A stretch of DNA of 64,000 nt from Xanthostigma xanthostigma (lineage: Eukaryota; Arthropoda; Insecta; Raphidioptera; Raphidiidae): the NCBI GenBank assembly GCA_963575645.1, contig OY754476.1, positions 2,852,001 to 2,916,000 on the forward strand, read 5' to 3'. Under the pieces are notes generated by a model, which was not told the origin of the DNA, did not search any database, and saw nothing but the letters and a program-made list of their open reading frames with translations. Below are positions 34,553 to 45,757 of this stretch, in pieces. How positions within the stretch are numbered: the stretch's first letter is position 1; the number at the start of each line of letters is the position of its first letter. The position numbers and the translations under genes were made by a program.

Positions 34553-35197
34553 TCCATACTAGTATTATAAATGAGAAGGTATAAGTCTATTTCGCTTTCA
34601 CGGCCAAACTGCTGAGTCGATTGTCATGAAATTTAATACGGATATAGTTTCCAACCTGGGTAAGGACATATTACGCTACTTTTTTTTAATTAACTCCTAA
34701 TCGGGCTAAATGCATTTTCATAAATTAAGATTAAAAGTGGGTGTTCCGGTACTTTTAATGCGAAATCTTGTTGCGCCCATATTGTGTAATGATACACGTT
34801 GACAAGTTTTTCATTTGGGTCGAAATATTGTTGGGGCTATTATAATTAGTGGCAAATCTAAAGGAGACAGTGTTTTAATACCACGAATACCGATTATATT
34901 TTTATATATATATAATTTGAAATGTAATTTCCATTAAAACTGCTTTCAGAATAACTATAAACAAAGCCCAAGGGCAAACACTTAAGGTAGCTGGAATTCA
35001 TTTAGCTAGCTGTGTGTGGCTTGCTCACATATATCGAATCCACAGAATCTTTATTTATGCAAAAAATGCTAAAACAAAAAAATATTGTTTATAGAGCCGT
35101 CTTATATTAGAGTCTTGTTTGAATGTATGCATTTTTAATCAATTGTATCAATTGTACACATTGATTCCACGCGGGCGACGTCGCGGGTAAAAGCTAG
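34553..35197 (+). mobile_element. Non-autonomous Helitron, complete ends, 645 bp
   Basis: It starts A|TCCATACTAGTATTATAAA and ends GGGTAAAAGCTAG|T, the T being at 35198. A strong hairpin, built on GCGACGTCGC inside CGCGGGCGACGTCGCGGG, lies about 10 nt before the terminal CTAG, which is the canonical Helitron 3' architecture. Text near the 5' end (TATTTCGCTTTCACGGCCAA, ATTGTCATGAAATTTAATAC) is typical of insect non-autonomous Helitrons. It begins 478 bp downstream of the exon donor and is followed by an (AT)n tract. Confidence 0.85.
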
Positions 35198-35198
35198 T

Positions 35199-35241
35199 GT
35201 ATATATATATTATATAATATATATCTATATATATATATTGT
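35199..35241. repeat. AT-dinucleotide tract
   Basis: Almost pure TA/AT sequence with single interruptions follows the Helitron 3' end. Helitrons insert at AT targets, so the tract may have been the preferred landing site. Confidence 0.8.
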
Positions 35242-36528
35242 TTTTATCTTCTGACTGCCCGTTAGCGATGCAAATATTAAAAATCTCGAAGGCACGCTTA
35301 TAGTAATAAGTATAAGAAGGGTGCCAGGAAGGGAATGAGGGAGATCGGAGAAAGCAGAGAACAGATATGAACATCCTGTATTGAGGTGTGCACTGTGCGG
35401 TACTTTCGTGTAAGGGAAAGAGGGGAAGAAATAAATTGCTCACGGATATTCCGTTGTCCTTTCCAATCAGGCTCCAAACAGCCTCATCCCTTATTTTTTC
35501 ACCTCACTTACACCCCAGACTAACGCCTTACAGCCAGTGAATGTGGAACCCTCATTTTCTTTTTTTACCTCCTAATGCAATGCAACGATTCTGGCAGTAT
35601 TTACTATCTCGTGAAAGTGCATGAAACCACTTCACGAATCTTTTTGTGTATACGATTTGATTAATATAATGCATAACCTACGAGAATACACCTAATAATA
35701 ATGTTTCTCCAAAAATATCTCATTTCCGTGTAATAAAACATTTATTAATACCTACTAATATTTAAAATATTGACAACAATTACGTACGTTTTTTCGCGAG
35801 TTTTTTAAGTTCTTGAGTATTATTGTATTATTTCCAAACGGGAAGACGTTTTCATTTGGGAACGACTGAACCATTTTACTGAAAGTTATTCTATTGTTGA
35901 CTGAAGCTCAAAGATAACATTTCTATTATAATCGTAATTTACTTACATGAAAAAAACTTTATGAAAAGTAGATTTTGAAAAGTCGTTCATTTTATCATAT
36001 TTGATAAAAATTTTAATCTCATCTAATAAAATTGTAACATACCTCTAACCGCGCAATCAGCCGGTGGTAAGAAATGCAGTGGAAGCGTTTAAGTTAAAAA
36101 AAATACGTATATATATAGCCGGACGCAAATTAAAAAGGTGCTAAATACAAAATTTAAAAGCTAATAGTAACAAATAAAAAGATATAAAATTTAATTTAGA
36201 CTCAAAAGATATTTAAAACGACTGAAGGTCCCAGAAAAAATGGTGGAATATTACAAAAATTACCCAAAATACAAATATTAGTAAAATTTAAAAGAATTTT
36301 TGCAGGTAGGGTGGACGTAACAGTTAAAAAAGAAGGTTAAAAACGAAATAAAATATTATATATTTAACGAATAAAACTGATTTAAAGAAAAAAAGTAGTG
36401 AAAACGCTGCCGAATTAAAGGCCATTAAAAACAAAAATAAAAGATTATGCATAAAAATTGAAAATAAAATATTGAATACAGAATGACAAAAAAATAAAAA
36501 AGGCATTGTTACAGAATTATTGTTGCAC
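35242..36528. other. Stretch with complex patch at 35330-35560
   Basis: The patch (AGAAGGGTGCCAGGAAGGGA, TCCAATCAGGCTCCAAACAG) is unique and less AT-rich, a candidate regulatory element. From about 36100 the sequence becomes A-rich, with ATAAAA/AAAATA words and no definable element. Confidence 0.35.
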
Positions 36529-36797
36529 TAGCCGCTACCCGCGGCTACGCCCGCGATTGAGATGGAAATCGACTTTTGACATGCATATCAGGGGTTGAGG
36601 TATTGCACATATTTTGACAAACAATTTTCTTATTTTTCGTAAAAAATTTTAATTTTTTTTTAATAAAAAGTATCCTATGTTACTTCTAATACCTTCAAGA
36701 GTGTATGTGCAAAGTTTCATGATGATCGGTTAAGTAGTTTTTGCGTGAAAGCGTAACAAACAAACTTACATTCGCATTTATAATATTAATAATATGA
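36529..36797 (-). mobile_element. Helitron-type element, reverse, 269 bp
   Basis: The minus-strand 3' end is at 36529: CTAGCCGCTACCCGCGGCTA with CGCCCGCG is the complement of a GC hairpin followed by CTAG. The minus-strand 5' end lies near 36797 (complement of ATGCGAATGTAAGTTTGTTT followed inward by GTTACGC). Internal words AAAAGTATCCTATGTTACTT and GTGCAAAGTTTCATGATGAT are those of common insect non-autonomous Helitrons. Confidence 0.75.
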
Positions 36798-39439
36798 TTG
36801 TAGTTAATCGTAATTAATTACAATATTACCGCGATCTATAACAAAAAGCCGAATACATTTTAGCCAACCAAAAAAGATCCACTAGAGTGGTAAAGTCAAT
36901 AAAAGTTGCTATTACTGGCCGAGTCTAAAATAGCAATATACATTTGGAGTCAGTTTTCTTGTTTGTTTCTTAACTAACCCATAAGTCACATAGATTGAAA
37001 CGAAATTTAAGTCAGCCAGTATAACGATATGTGAAAAAAATGCTTCAGTTTCAAAATGTATGAAATATCTGAAAGAGTGAATTTTATTGGTTGGAGTGAA
37101 TGTTTCCTTCTTTGTGATGATATTGAGTTGTAATCTTAATTGAAGGAATTCTCTCTCCAGCAAGCGACAGATGTTTCAGATATAAAATAAAATAAGCAAA
37201 GATATATTATTTAAATGTATTTTTGTGTATGACGGTCGATTGTGTTTGTTTGGTCTAACAATAAGATTGTTCAGGCATGAAATTTGTTTGCCGTTAATAC
37301 CCTCGTAGCCGGGGTCTGCTTGCAGCTGATTAGCGCCGTACGACTCTCAACTGACGACGCCAGCATCGACGCCAACATCGACGCCACACCGTCCTTTTCT
37401 CGACGACTCCACAAGTCCTCTATAATCCTTAACTAATGACAGATCCGGATTATCCTTATTTTTACATTGTTTATGTTTTATTTTGTACTTCACGTCATCG
37501 AAAAAAATATACTCTTATCAAATTGTTACGTAATCTTTTGGACAGGTAGTTTAACTAATAAATTGTACTTCCGTTTTTCTAAGTAAAACTTCTTTTGGCG
37601 TGTTTTGTGAATTTCGTTACGAAGAAGTGTGACGTTTTTACACGGCCTACTAAGACCGTTTATGCGGTACAGTTTTTTTTTTTTATATATATCGCAACGG
37701 ATTAGAAAGTCAACATACCGCGGGAGTTGTTTTCAAAGAGTTATAGGTATGAATGAATACAAATAAATAAAATCGTAGCTTAGTTTGCAACTGTCCAGTT
37801 TGAAAGGCTTCTAGAGCGAATTTTCTGTTTTTGTCATTTTTTGCCTGTTTATTTATATTTATACAGTATGCATATTAAAAAACAATATACCTAATTATGT
37901 ATCTATTGTTTACATGTTATGCTTCAATCGTGCGCGTAGTTTTTTCAAACAACCGATCTTATAGAAGTGTAGTTACTTATATAGCGCGAATTGCTTGTCT
38001 ACCCCCAGGATTTAATTCTAGAACTACTGGACGTATCAATTAGATTATCGATTAATTATTGAAAAGAATAGCACATTGAAAGTAAGAATTGATAATTTTC
38101 TGGATATTTCTGGTATAGTGACCTGACAAAATTTAAATAAATTTGATTGTCGTTTAATGCTTAGAAAAAATAACTCGAGTATGTTTCAGATTCGACACAC
38201 ATTAAAAATTGACATGCCGAATTCACTAAGTTACACGCACTTTTTTTGTGTTTAAAAGGCTATGTATTTAGAGAGAGTTTCCTAAACGACAAATTTGAAA
38301 AATAAATATACAATGCTTTTTTCAATGAACTTGCAAATTAGCGCTGATCTTCGCTAATTTCAGTAAAAATATCTAACTGATTTTTTTAATCACACACGCG
38401 TTCCTGTTTATCACTCATGATTATTTAAGATCATAAAGCGTTTAATAATTATACCGAAGATTTCGTGACGGCCAAACATTTGAGAATCACTGAACTCTCG
38501 CATTGAGTTGCCGTTTCAGCATACTCGACATTCATAATGAATGATAGATGCGTTCAATAAACTTTTTCTCCGTTTAGCAAAATTAAGATATTTGCGCGCT
38601 GTTATAATTAGAAATGAAACTAATTTTGCATTCTTTGTTTTCGAAGTTGTGAAAGCGAAGGGAAAAATTGCACACTCACACACATAAGAGTATATATGCA
38701 TGCATATATAATATATATTTGGTGTATCTGTATAGTATACAGTGAGTTGGAATGTAGTTTTCTTTCTTTATTTCACATTGTGACTTATCACATCGTCTCC
38801 GTTTGTCAGTTCAACTTGTGACTTTAACAGGACGTACATACGTACTGTGGTAGCAGGAATACCAACTGAAAGGCTCACAGCTTTAATTAAGAACGTTAGA
38901 GTAACAGATGCCAGGTGCCTTTCCGTTGGATTCCTCTCTATTTTATTCTATTCTCTCTTAATACCCGAACACACACACACACCAGCATTTGTCAACTTTT
39001 TCACGAATAAATTACCGATTTCAACTAACTTTCTCTTAAAATACGATTGAGTAGGGTACTTCCATCAACTCTCTGCTTTTTCGCATTTACTCAAGGATAA
39101 CAAATAAGAAATAAAGACTTTTAACTGTCGGCTTTTTTACGTTTTGAACTCGTTCTTAACGATAATCCTTTTTGTTTTCTTAAGAATCTTAGTTTTGTTG
39201 TTTCTTATTTTTAATTACTGGTTGCTTTTCATATAAGTATATATATTTAATTTTAAATTATAAAATTAATTTTGTGTTTTATTAGGGAGCATTGTTTACA
39301 TGTGGAAATTGAAGAAGAGATATTAATGTAAATAATATTCAAAAATTATTTTTTGTTTTAATTATAATTTTTAGGTTTTTAGTTTCTAATAGGATTGGAT
39401 ATTAACACACTTAAGGCTATAATATATATTACATACTAG
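36798..39439. other. Unique stretch with two complex patches
   Basis: At 37305-37430 GACGCCAGCATCGACGCCAA followed by CATCGACGCCACACC is a short imperfect tandem of GACGCCA-type words. At 38750-38960 a GC-richer patch precedes an (AC)n tract near 38971. No coding frame is convincing. Confidence 0.35.
38691..38712. repeat. Perfect TATATATGCATGCATATATA palindrome
   Basis: A 20-bp perfect palindrome centred on GCATGC, followed by more AT repeats. It is probably simple-sequence slippage. Confidence 0.7.
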
Positions 39440-39786
39440 CTAGCGGTCCTACCCGGTTTCACCCGGGTGCAAAAGAACGAACGGGGGAGGGACATGAGTA
39501 CGCACATTCATCTTAGTGTACCGAGATGAATGTTGTGTCCAAATTTCATGATGATCGGAGTTACCGTTCAAAAGTTTTTGTCGGACGGACAAATTTTGAG
39601 TTACATTTTGCAACATTTTTCATTGATGCTCCGTTCCTATTGGTCGTAGCGTGATTTTATATAGCCTATAGCCTTCCTCGATAAATGGGCTATCCAACAA
39701 AAAAAAATCAATTCGAATCAGTAGTTCCTGAGATTAGCGCGTTCAACTAAACAAACAAACTCTTCAGCTTTATATATTAGTATAGA
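39440..39786 (-). mobile_element. Helitron-type element, ACCCGGGTGCAAAA family, copy 2
   Basis: It matches the copy at 13.9 kb over its length: CTAGCGGTCCTACCCGG at the complement of the 3' end, then GAGGGACATGAGTACGCAC, GGAGTTACCGTTCAAAAGTT, TATTGGTCGTAGCGTGAT and the AACAAACTCTTCAGC terminus. CTAG precedes CGG just as in copy 1, and the preceding CTAG at 39436 forms a CTAGCTAG doublet. Confidence 0.8.
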
Positions 39787-40192
39787 TTAATATTATTATT
39801 ATATATGTAGACGTAGGTGGCACATAATAGTAGACTGTATATGCTATGACGTAATGAAGTTTTTTATGTTGAAGAAGAAGTAGCGAAATTTAAGTCACAC
39901 GTGTCAAAATATCATCGCGACCTACATATAAAATTATTTTTGTCCAGTGTTTTTGTCTTAATTTTCAGTATTTTAAAAATTTTTGTAATTGACTTGTGTA
40001 GCAAACTGGAAAGTAAAAAAAGTTTCTCGGCATCAGTCTGTAAGCTGACCCATTACAGACGGTGGGGCAGGAAAATTCGAAATGTAAGATGACTTTTAAC
40101 GTAAAATAGGTTGCAAAAAGAACAATTTAAACAAATGTATGTAATGGAAGGTTCTTTTTTATTTAATCTATGCATTGGCAGTTAAAACTATA

Positions 40193-40437
40193 GCAATACT
40201 AATATTATAAAGTGGTAAAGTTTGTAAGTTTGGATGTAGGAGGTAATCTCCGAAACTATTTATCCGGTTTCAAATTTTTTTTCGTCAATATTTAAAATGG
40301 ACCTTCAGGATTGACACATGCTATACATTATCGTGTTAAAATGGAAGCTCCTTTCGTGGAGACCAATTTTGCTACGTAAGTCGACGAAAAAACGGTGGCA
40401 ATTTACAAATTCGGCCGAAGCCGGACTGAGTCGCTAG
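40193..40437 (+). mobile_element. Helitron-type element, GTAAGTTTGGAT family, copy 2
   Basis: It shares AATATTATAAA at the start, GTAAGTTTGGATGTAGGAGG, CGTGGAGACCAATTTTGC and the CGAAGCCGGACTG...CGCTAG|T end with the copy at 20.5 kb. The first few bases are degenerate, so the 5' end is approximate. The length matches copy 1. Confidence 0.7.
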
Positions 40438-40502
40438 TACTAAATCAATACGGAGAACTTAACGATCATAAGTGTAGCTTGACTACTGACGTTAGTGTGA
40501 CA

Positions 40503-41005
40503 TCATATATATTAATACGCTAAGATTAAAGATGTTTGCTTCCCTTTTTAGAAAAAAACCACATAATTTCTCCATATAAATTATATATCATTTTACAGAT
40601 AATTGCTTGCTCTACTGACATCGACAACTAAAAAATTTATTATTGCTTTTGTTTTTGTAAATTGATTAAAATACAGCAACGCTGAACAACGTCTGCCATC
40701 TGACGGTTTTAATTTTGAAACAGCGAGCAACGCTGAACAACGTCACAGCAATGCTGCATGATGCCATCTGGCTTAGCTCAACGCTTTTGCTACTTGCGCC
40801 TCTATATGACAACTTTAGTAGAATATTTCTTCGATCTGTCATCTGAGCTTCATATTGTAATACAACAAAAAGAAGAACGTTATAAGCAGTGTGCAAAATT
40901 AGAAACGAATTGAATACCTGCAATCATATTTAAAAAATAATTTTGTAAAGTGATATATAATTCTTATACTTATTTAGTGCGAATAATTCGCACAGGTCAC
41001 ACTAG
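40503..41005 (+). mobile_element. Helitron-type element, GTGCGAATAATTCGCAC family, copy 1
   Basis: It begins A|TCATATATATTAATACGC and ends CACACTAG|T. A perfect hairpin, GTGCGAATAATTCGCAC (40977-40993), stands 8 nt before the terminal CTAG, the standard Helitron 3' signature. The middle contains repeated GCAACGCTGAACAACGTC words. On the minus strand there is an 85-codon frame starting MQVFNSFLIL whose downstream part is shared with copy 2, but with no recognised domain. Confidence 0.8.
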
Positions 41006-42689
41006 TTTATCTTCATGAAGTAATGCTTTTAGGAATTGGCAATTAAAGTGAAATTAAATATGTGCAATCTTTTGTTAATCGTTTGAATCTGGATCTGTAG
41101 ACTGTTGGAATTTTAGAAACGCAACTAATATTGTCCATTCTTCAACCCTATAGTAAGTATTACCGTCGCGTCGGTCGACTAACTCCTACTATCCTGTCAA
41201 ACTGTTAGGGTTGATGACAGTTTCCTACCTTACCGTGACAATCCACTCCACTCATTCGCCTTTTCCTTCTTTTTCCTTAATGTTGAAATTAAAAGGAGGT
41301 TTATAATTGGATGTCTATTAGGTGAACTTCCCTTAGTGTTTTCTCTCTCTTTGTCTTTTTTATCCTTACTGCTTTTGTACTTTGTTTTTCTGTCGCATTC
41401 TCAACATTTTTCTTTTTTGTATTTATTATGAAAAATGTTTAATTGTTCTACAGTTCGCAGAGAGCTGTTGTTCCAGATTGGCCTCCCTTTAATTGACAGC
41501 TGAAAAGAAACAAATCGACTGTCTTTAATGAATTTTATTAATTTTATTTATTATTTGAAGTACTTTAGACGTTTATTTTTTAATTGTACATTTTTATAAA
41601 TGTTTTGAAACATCTTGAAGCATTTTCCCTGTTGAAGTTGTTTTGAACCCTTATATAGAATTTAATTAATTCTAAAGGAAAATACTATTTTTAATTCATT
41701 TTATTATATATTTAATATTGCTTACTGCTTCAAGTTTACGAAAATATCAGTAGCTAGTATATTCTTTTATAAAATTTTTAATAATAAATTTTGTATTAAA
41801 TAAAATTTTTTTAATATTGCAATTGAATGGGTATATCCTAACAGTTAATAATTTACCGAATTTTATCAAAACATTTTCAAGCTGGTTTAAATAAACACAT
41901 TTTCCCATATAGGTGTCATATAAAATATCCAAAAATCGCAAAAAACTAAAAGAAAACGAAAATACAAACAGAGCTCTAGTCAACTCTACATCTTAATACC
42001 TATTGATAGATTAATTATTGCTGGAAGTTTAGTAACTGTAAGTAGTTGGCAACCACTTTGGTAGGTATAGTAAACAATTTATTTATTATATTATTGTTAA
42101 TTAAACTATACGTAATAAGTACGTAACATGTTATATTAATTTATTGTATATTAAAAAAAAGGAAACTGTCAGTAATTGGCAAATAAAAATGAGCAGAGTG
42201 TTGAAAAAAGATTTGTGAATGGTGGTAGCACTTAAGCCTCTTCGACAGTCGACAGTCGAGTACCCTACATGCACCCCCACTTATCCCTCACCATTATAGA
42301 GTGTCATTTATGGGCAACCCTCTTATTTATATAATATACCTAAAGCTTTATATCTAATGTGTGTATTTCTCACGTCTTATTCGTTTCGATTCTTGGAACG
42401 GGATTCCATAACAAATTATTCTCATTTTCTTATAGCATTAATCGGATTTTCTGTAACGATACAAGATTTCTTTCGTTCTATTTTGTCACTATATCTTATT
42501 TACTCTTATTTACTAACCTTTCATTAAGCACGTGGATCGCGTAGTAGTCTCACTTTCATTGTAATAAAAATATTCTACTCGCAGACAAAACTATCCCTTT
42601 GGGAATCGATTTCAAATGTAAGGCAAATATATCCTTTCAAAAATTACCTAATATTATTATTAAAAGTTAATTTTGAGCTATCCGTACCT
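41006..42689. other. AT-rich stretch, no gene
   Basis: Nothing repetitive could be paired within the window. The patch at 42230-42320 (CTCTTCGACAGTCGACAGTC, CACCCCCACTTATCCCTCAC) is distinct in composition. Confidence 0.35.
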
Positions 42690-42890
42690 CAGAATGTAAA
42701 AACTGAACCCTTTAGAGTCATTTTATTGTCCGTCCGCCTGTTTGTCTGTTTGTCAAGATCATTTTTCTCAGGAACGACTAGCGTTAGAGGTATCCAGTTG
42801 AAATTAATATCAAATACTAAGATCTATAACCTCGTGGTCTTGTAAAAAATTCAACTTTTAATTCAGTGCAAGAAACAATAATGGCATAAT
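42690..42890 (+). repeat. Interspersed element fragment, copy 1
   Basis: TTGTCCGTCCGCCTGTTTGT, TCTCAGGAACGACTAG, AGGTATCCAGTTGAAATTAA and AAGATCTATAACC form a series also found, diverged, at 50.69 kb and weakly at 14.58 kb. The sequence ends near a TACGGAACCCTCCGGCCGCG block at 42990. It is non-coding, and the family is unassigned. Confidence 0.55.
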
Positions 42891-43429
42891 TAGTTTTTGT
42901 AATGCGTGCATCTTTGAAAGTGTCAAAAGAATCGATAGTGGTGCCATCCTACGTGATGATTGTAAACTATATTAAATTGTTATAATGGTACGGAACCCTC
43001 CGGCCGCGAGTTCTCTTTAATAAATATTTTATGTGTGATCGAAACTAGGGGAGAACTAAAAGATGTGACACACAGTCAACACCATTGATCCTGCATAAAC
43101 TGTATTTTTTGACCTTGAAATCAGAAGCCACGTTAATTGCATTTTTGCACAACCTTTGTTTATGGACGGCCAGTTTTTTTAGCAGAATTGTTTTTGAATG
43201 TATATTTTTTTGCAACTATTAGTTTGAACTATAACTTTAGCTACATCTTTCCCCGAACATTTTGAATCATGCGACGCCTTGCACAAAAACTATTTTTGAC
43301 ATGGCGAATTCGAGCATGCGTATAACAATATGGCTTGACTGCTGATGCTTTTGTAAGTCGTCGTATATATAATAAACGCATCTAGAGAAAAGTGTGTTGA
43401 ATTAGAGAGTCCAGACGTATGAAGTGAAT

Positions 43430-43720
43430 CGGGTTTCCTTGATTAGCATAATATATACATTTTCGAGTGGCCGACTATACGATTCGCTTACCGCCGGACT
43501 ACAAAAGTACGAGTACGCGACATGGCATAAATGAGAAACGATGGTGGTGATGGTGCAATGCATTCGGTGTCCGTCCCGTCCTTCAAGCGGGAGGAATAAC
43601 TCGACTATGGAATGGGACTCGGTTGGGAGAATCGACCATCGGGATCACAAGTGTAAACGGTACACGGGAGAGGAGGTGGACAATAGGGATATTGTCGATT
43701 TGGTCCAGAACTAAACAAAA
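43430..43720. promoter_or_regulatory. Complex GC-richer island, candidate enhancer
   Basis: About 290 bp of unique balanced sequence in AT-rich flanks. It has TACGATTCGCTTACCGCCGG, a forkhead-type TGTAAAC at 43652-43658, a Sox-type GACAATAG near 43679 and the homeodomain-type word GATTAGCATAAT near 43441. No frame is open across it. Conservation could not be tested. Confidence 0.3.
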
Positions 43721-44989
43721 CCATTATTAAAACATTTAACAGTCAAGCAAATTCTATCATCTTTATAATATTATAAGATGATCGCTAATTAACAACTTTA
43801 CGATTTGTTTAAGATTCCATCTTCCTAAATTTCTTCAAGATAGAAGAAAAACTTGTGCAAAATTTAAAGGTGATTGCACAATATTAAACCATGCCATCGA
43901 GTGATCGTATTTTTACACGTGAAACACATTTGATTTTTCACCTTTGCTGTATCAATTAGAGAAATAAATTACTTGAGGGCAAAGGTTAATATTTTCAAAC
44001 TTTGCCAACATTTTCTTTTTGTTATTGAGGCATTGATTGAGAGTATAGAAACTCTGATATAGTTTCTCACGGAGTAGTGGGGAGTGATAAAAGATTTTAA
44101 ATCAAAAGTTTGAAAACTAAGAGGAATAAACTTTGAGATAATTTTTGTCGAATCAATGTCAATTTTTTTTTTGAGAAATTACAGCAGTTTGAAAAAAAAA
44201 GGGGATAATCAAATGTCTTTCACGTGTTAAATATGTATTGAGCCGGTGGCTTCGATCGTCATCAAATTTTGCACATTTTTTTTTAGAAAAATGTATGGGG
44301 ATATCGAAAACAAATTTGAAATTTGTCAAGTTAAGGCCTACACTAATATTTACTTGTATTTGAAATAGTGCCGCTCTTTCTAAGTATTAAAAATAGTTTC
44401 ATTACTCGAAACGTGGTTACGCGTTTCGAGGAGCCACTGACAGAATCAAGTTTACCGATCTCAAATACCCCTAATAAAATTAAATTGGAAATAATAATTT
44501 TAGATTTACGGCAACTCAACTTAAATTTAACAGTATGTTAGAAACCGGTGACAATCGAAATGCATTACAGTCAATTTTTTTTGTCCCATAAGCTAAGCGC
44601 GGGCAGAGATTCAGACCTTTTCAAATTTTTTACATCATGATTGGGTTCTCAGAATTTTTTTTTATTCATATTATGTTTAAAGCTACGGCTTTCTGGGTTA
44701 AAACTTATATAACTTATTTTTTTAGGCTTTTATTTAACTTCACTTGCTACTCAGTATGCATGTTAACATAACATAATATACACAGTTTATTACTTTATTT
44801 TATTGTAACTGTATGGTTAACAAGTTCTTCATACCGACACTTGTTTTATATATCTCTTGGCATTTCTACCAACGTTCTATTGCTCAGTGTATCTAAAAAT
44901 TAATAAAAAGCAAATGCAATATTGAATATAAATGTACATGTTTGATTATTGAAGATTATAAATGCAGTTGGGACAAAGCAGTGTACTGT
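43721..44989. other. AT-rich stretch, no feature supported
   Basis: No ORF, repeat pair or splice-flanked exon is seen. ACTCGAAACGTGGTTACGCGTTTCGAGGAGCC (described by its ends: CTCGAAACG at 44404 and CGTTTCGAG at 44422) forms a short inverted repeat. Confidence 0.35.
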
Positions 44990-45170
44990 ACCGAAGTTTA
45001 AATATGACGTATAGATCGTAAGGGCGTCGAAGCTCTCCAGCCGCTAAAAGAGGGCCAATTGTCACGTGTGAAGAAGCGGGCATAGAATAGAATACATCAC
45101 GGATGGGGCGATTCCTACATTTTATTGATTCGAAGTCGTTATTTATGCATAAGAACTATAACTTGCCCAT
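44990..45170. promoter_or_regulatory. Unique island with E-box and Hox-like words
   Basis: The segment contains CACGTG at 45063-45068, TTTATTGATTCGAAGTCG from 45121 and TTATTTATGCATAA just after. Such clusters are common in insect enhancers but also arise by chance in AT-rich DNA. Confidence 0.25.
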
Positions 45171-45390
45171 AGAGATAGTTGTACTAAAGTATATTTTGAA
45201 AGTTCACAAAAAACTGATAATTATCTTTACTTAAGTTTCCTTAACTTAATTAAGCTATTTTTTGAGCTAATATTTGAAATACCTAATTTAAATTTTTCAT
45301 GATATTTACTAATAAAGAAACAAATTATTCTTTAGAAATATCCTTTGAAAAATGCAGATTCATACTTTACCGTGTATTTATATTTATTAC

Positions 45391-45757
45391 TCAAATCTTT
45401 AATAACGTCTGAATAGAACTCTTCAAATAAAAATGTCGTACAATTTTTATCAGACAATATATTGACAAAAATAAAATTATAAATCAATATTACAAAAGAT
45501 GACGTTTCGATCCGGATTTGGATCTTCTTCAGAAATAATATAAAAATTAATTAACATAATATATCAACTTATTTTATAATAGAATGAGGTTAATTAAATT
45601 CATTCTATTATAAAATAACTAGATATATACTAATTAATTTCTATATTTTTTAGATTATTTCTGAAGAAGATCCAAATCCGGATCGAAACGTCATCTTTTG
45701 TAATATTGTTTTATAATTTTATTTTTGTCAATATATAGTCTAAAAAAATTGGTCGAC
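45391..45757. mobile_element. Foldback family A, copy with two near-intact hairpins
   Basis: The right arm has CTGAAGAAGATCC at 45661-45673, GGATC at 45680-45684, GAAAC at 45685-45689 and GTC at 45690-45692. The left arm carries the same in reverse complement near 45499-45535. The centre is an AT palindrome around AATAGAATGAGGTT. The left end has the usual AACGTCTGAATAGAACT terminus; the right end stops at TTGGTCGAC (45757), without the outermost arm. Confidence 0.75.

Noticed and set aside
35160..35198. Rho-independent-terminator-like GC hairpin
   Set aside because: It is the 3' hairpin of a Helitron, with the terminal CTAG in the right place; no bacterial context.
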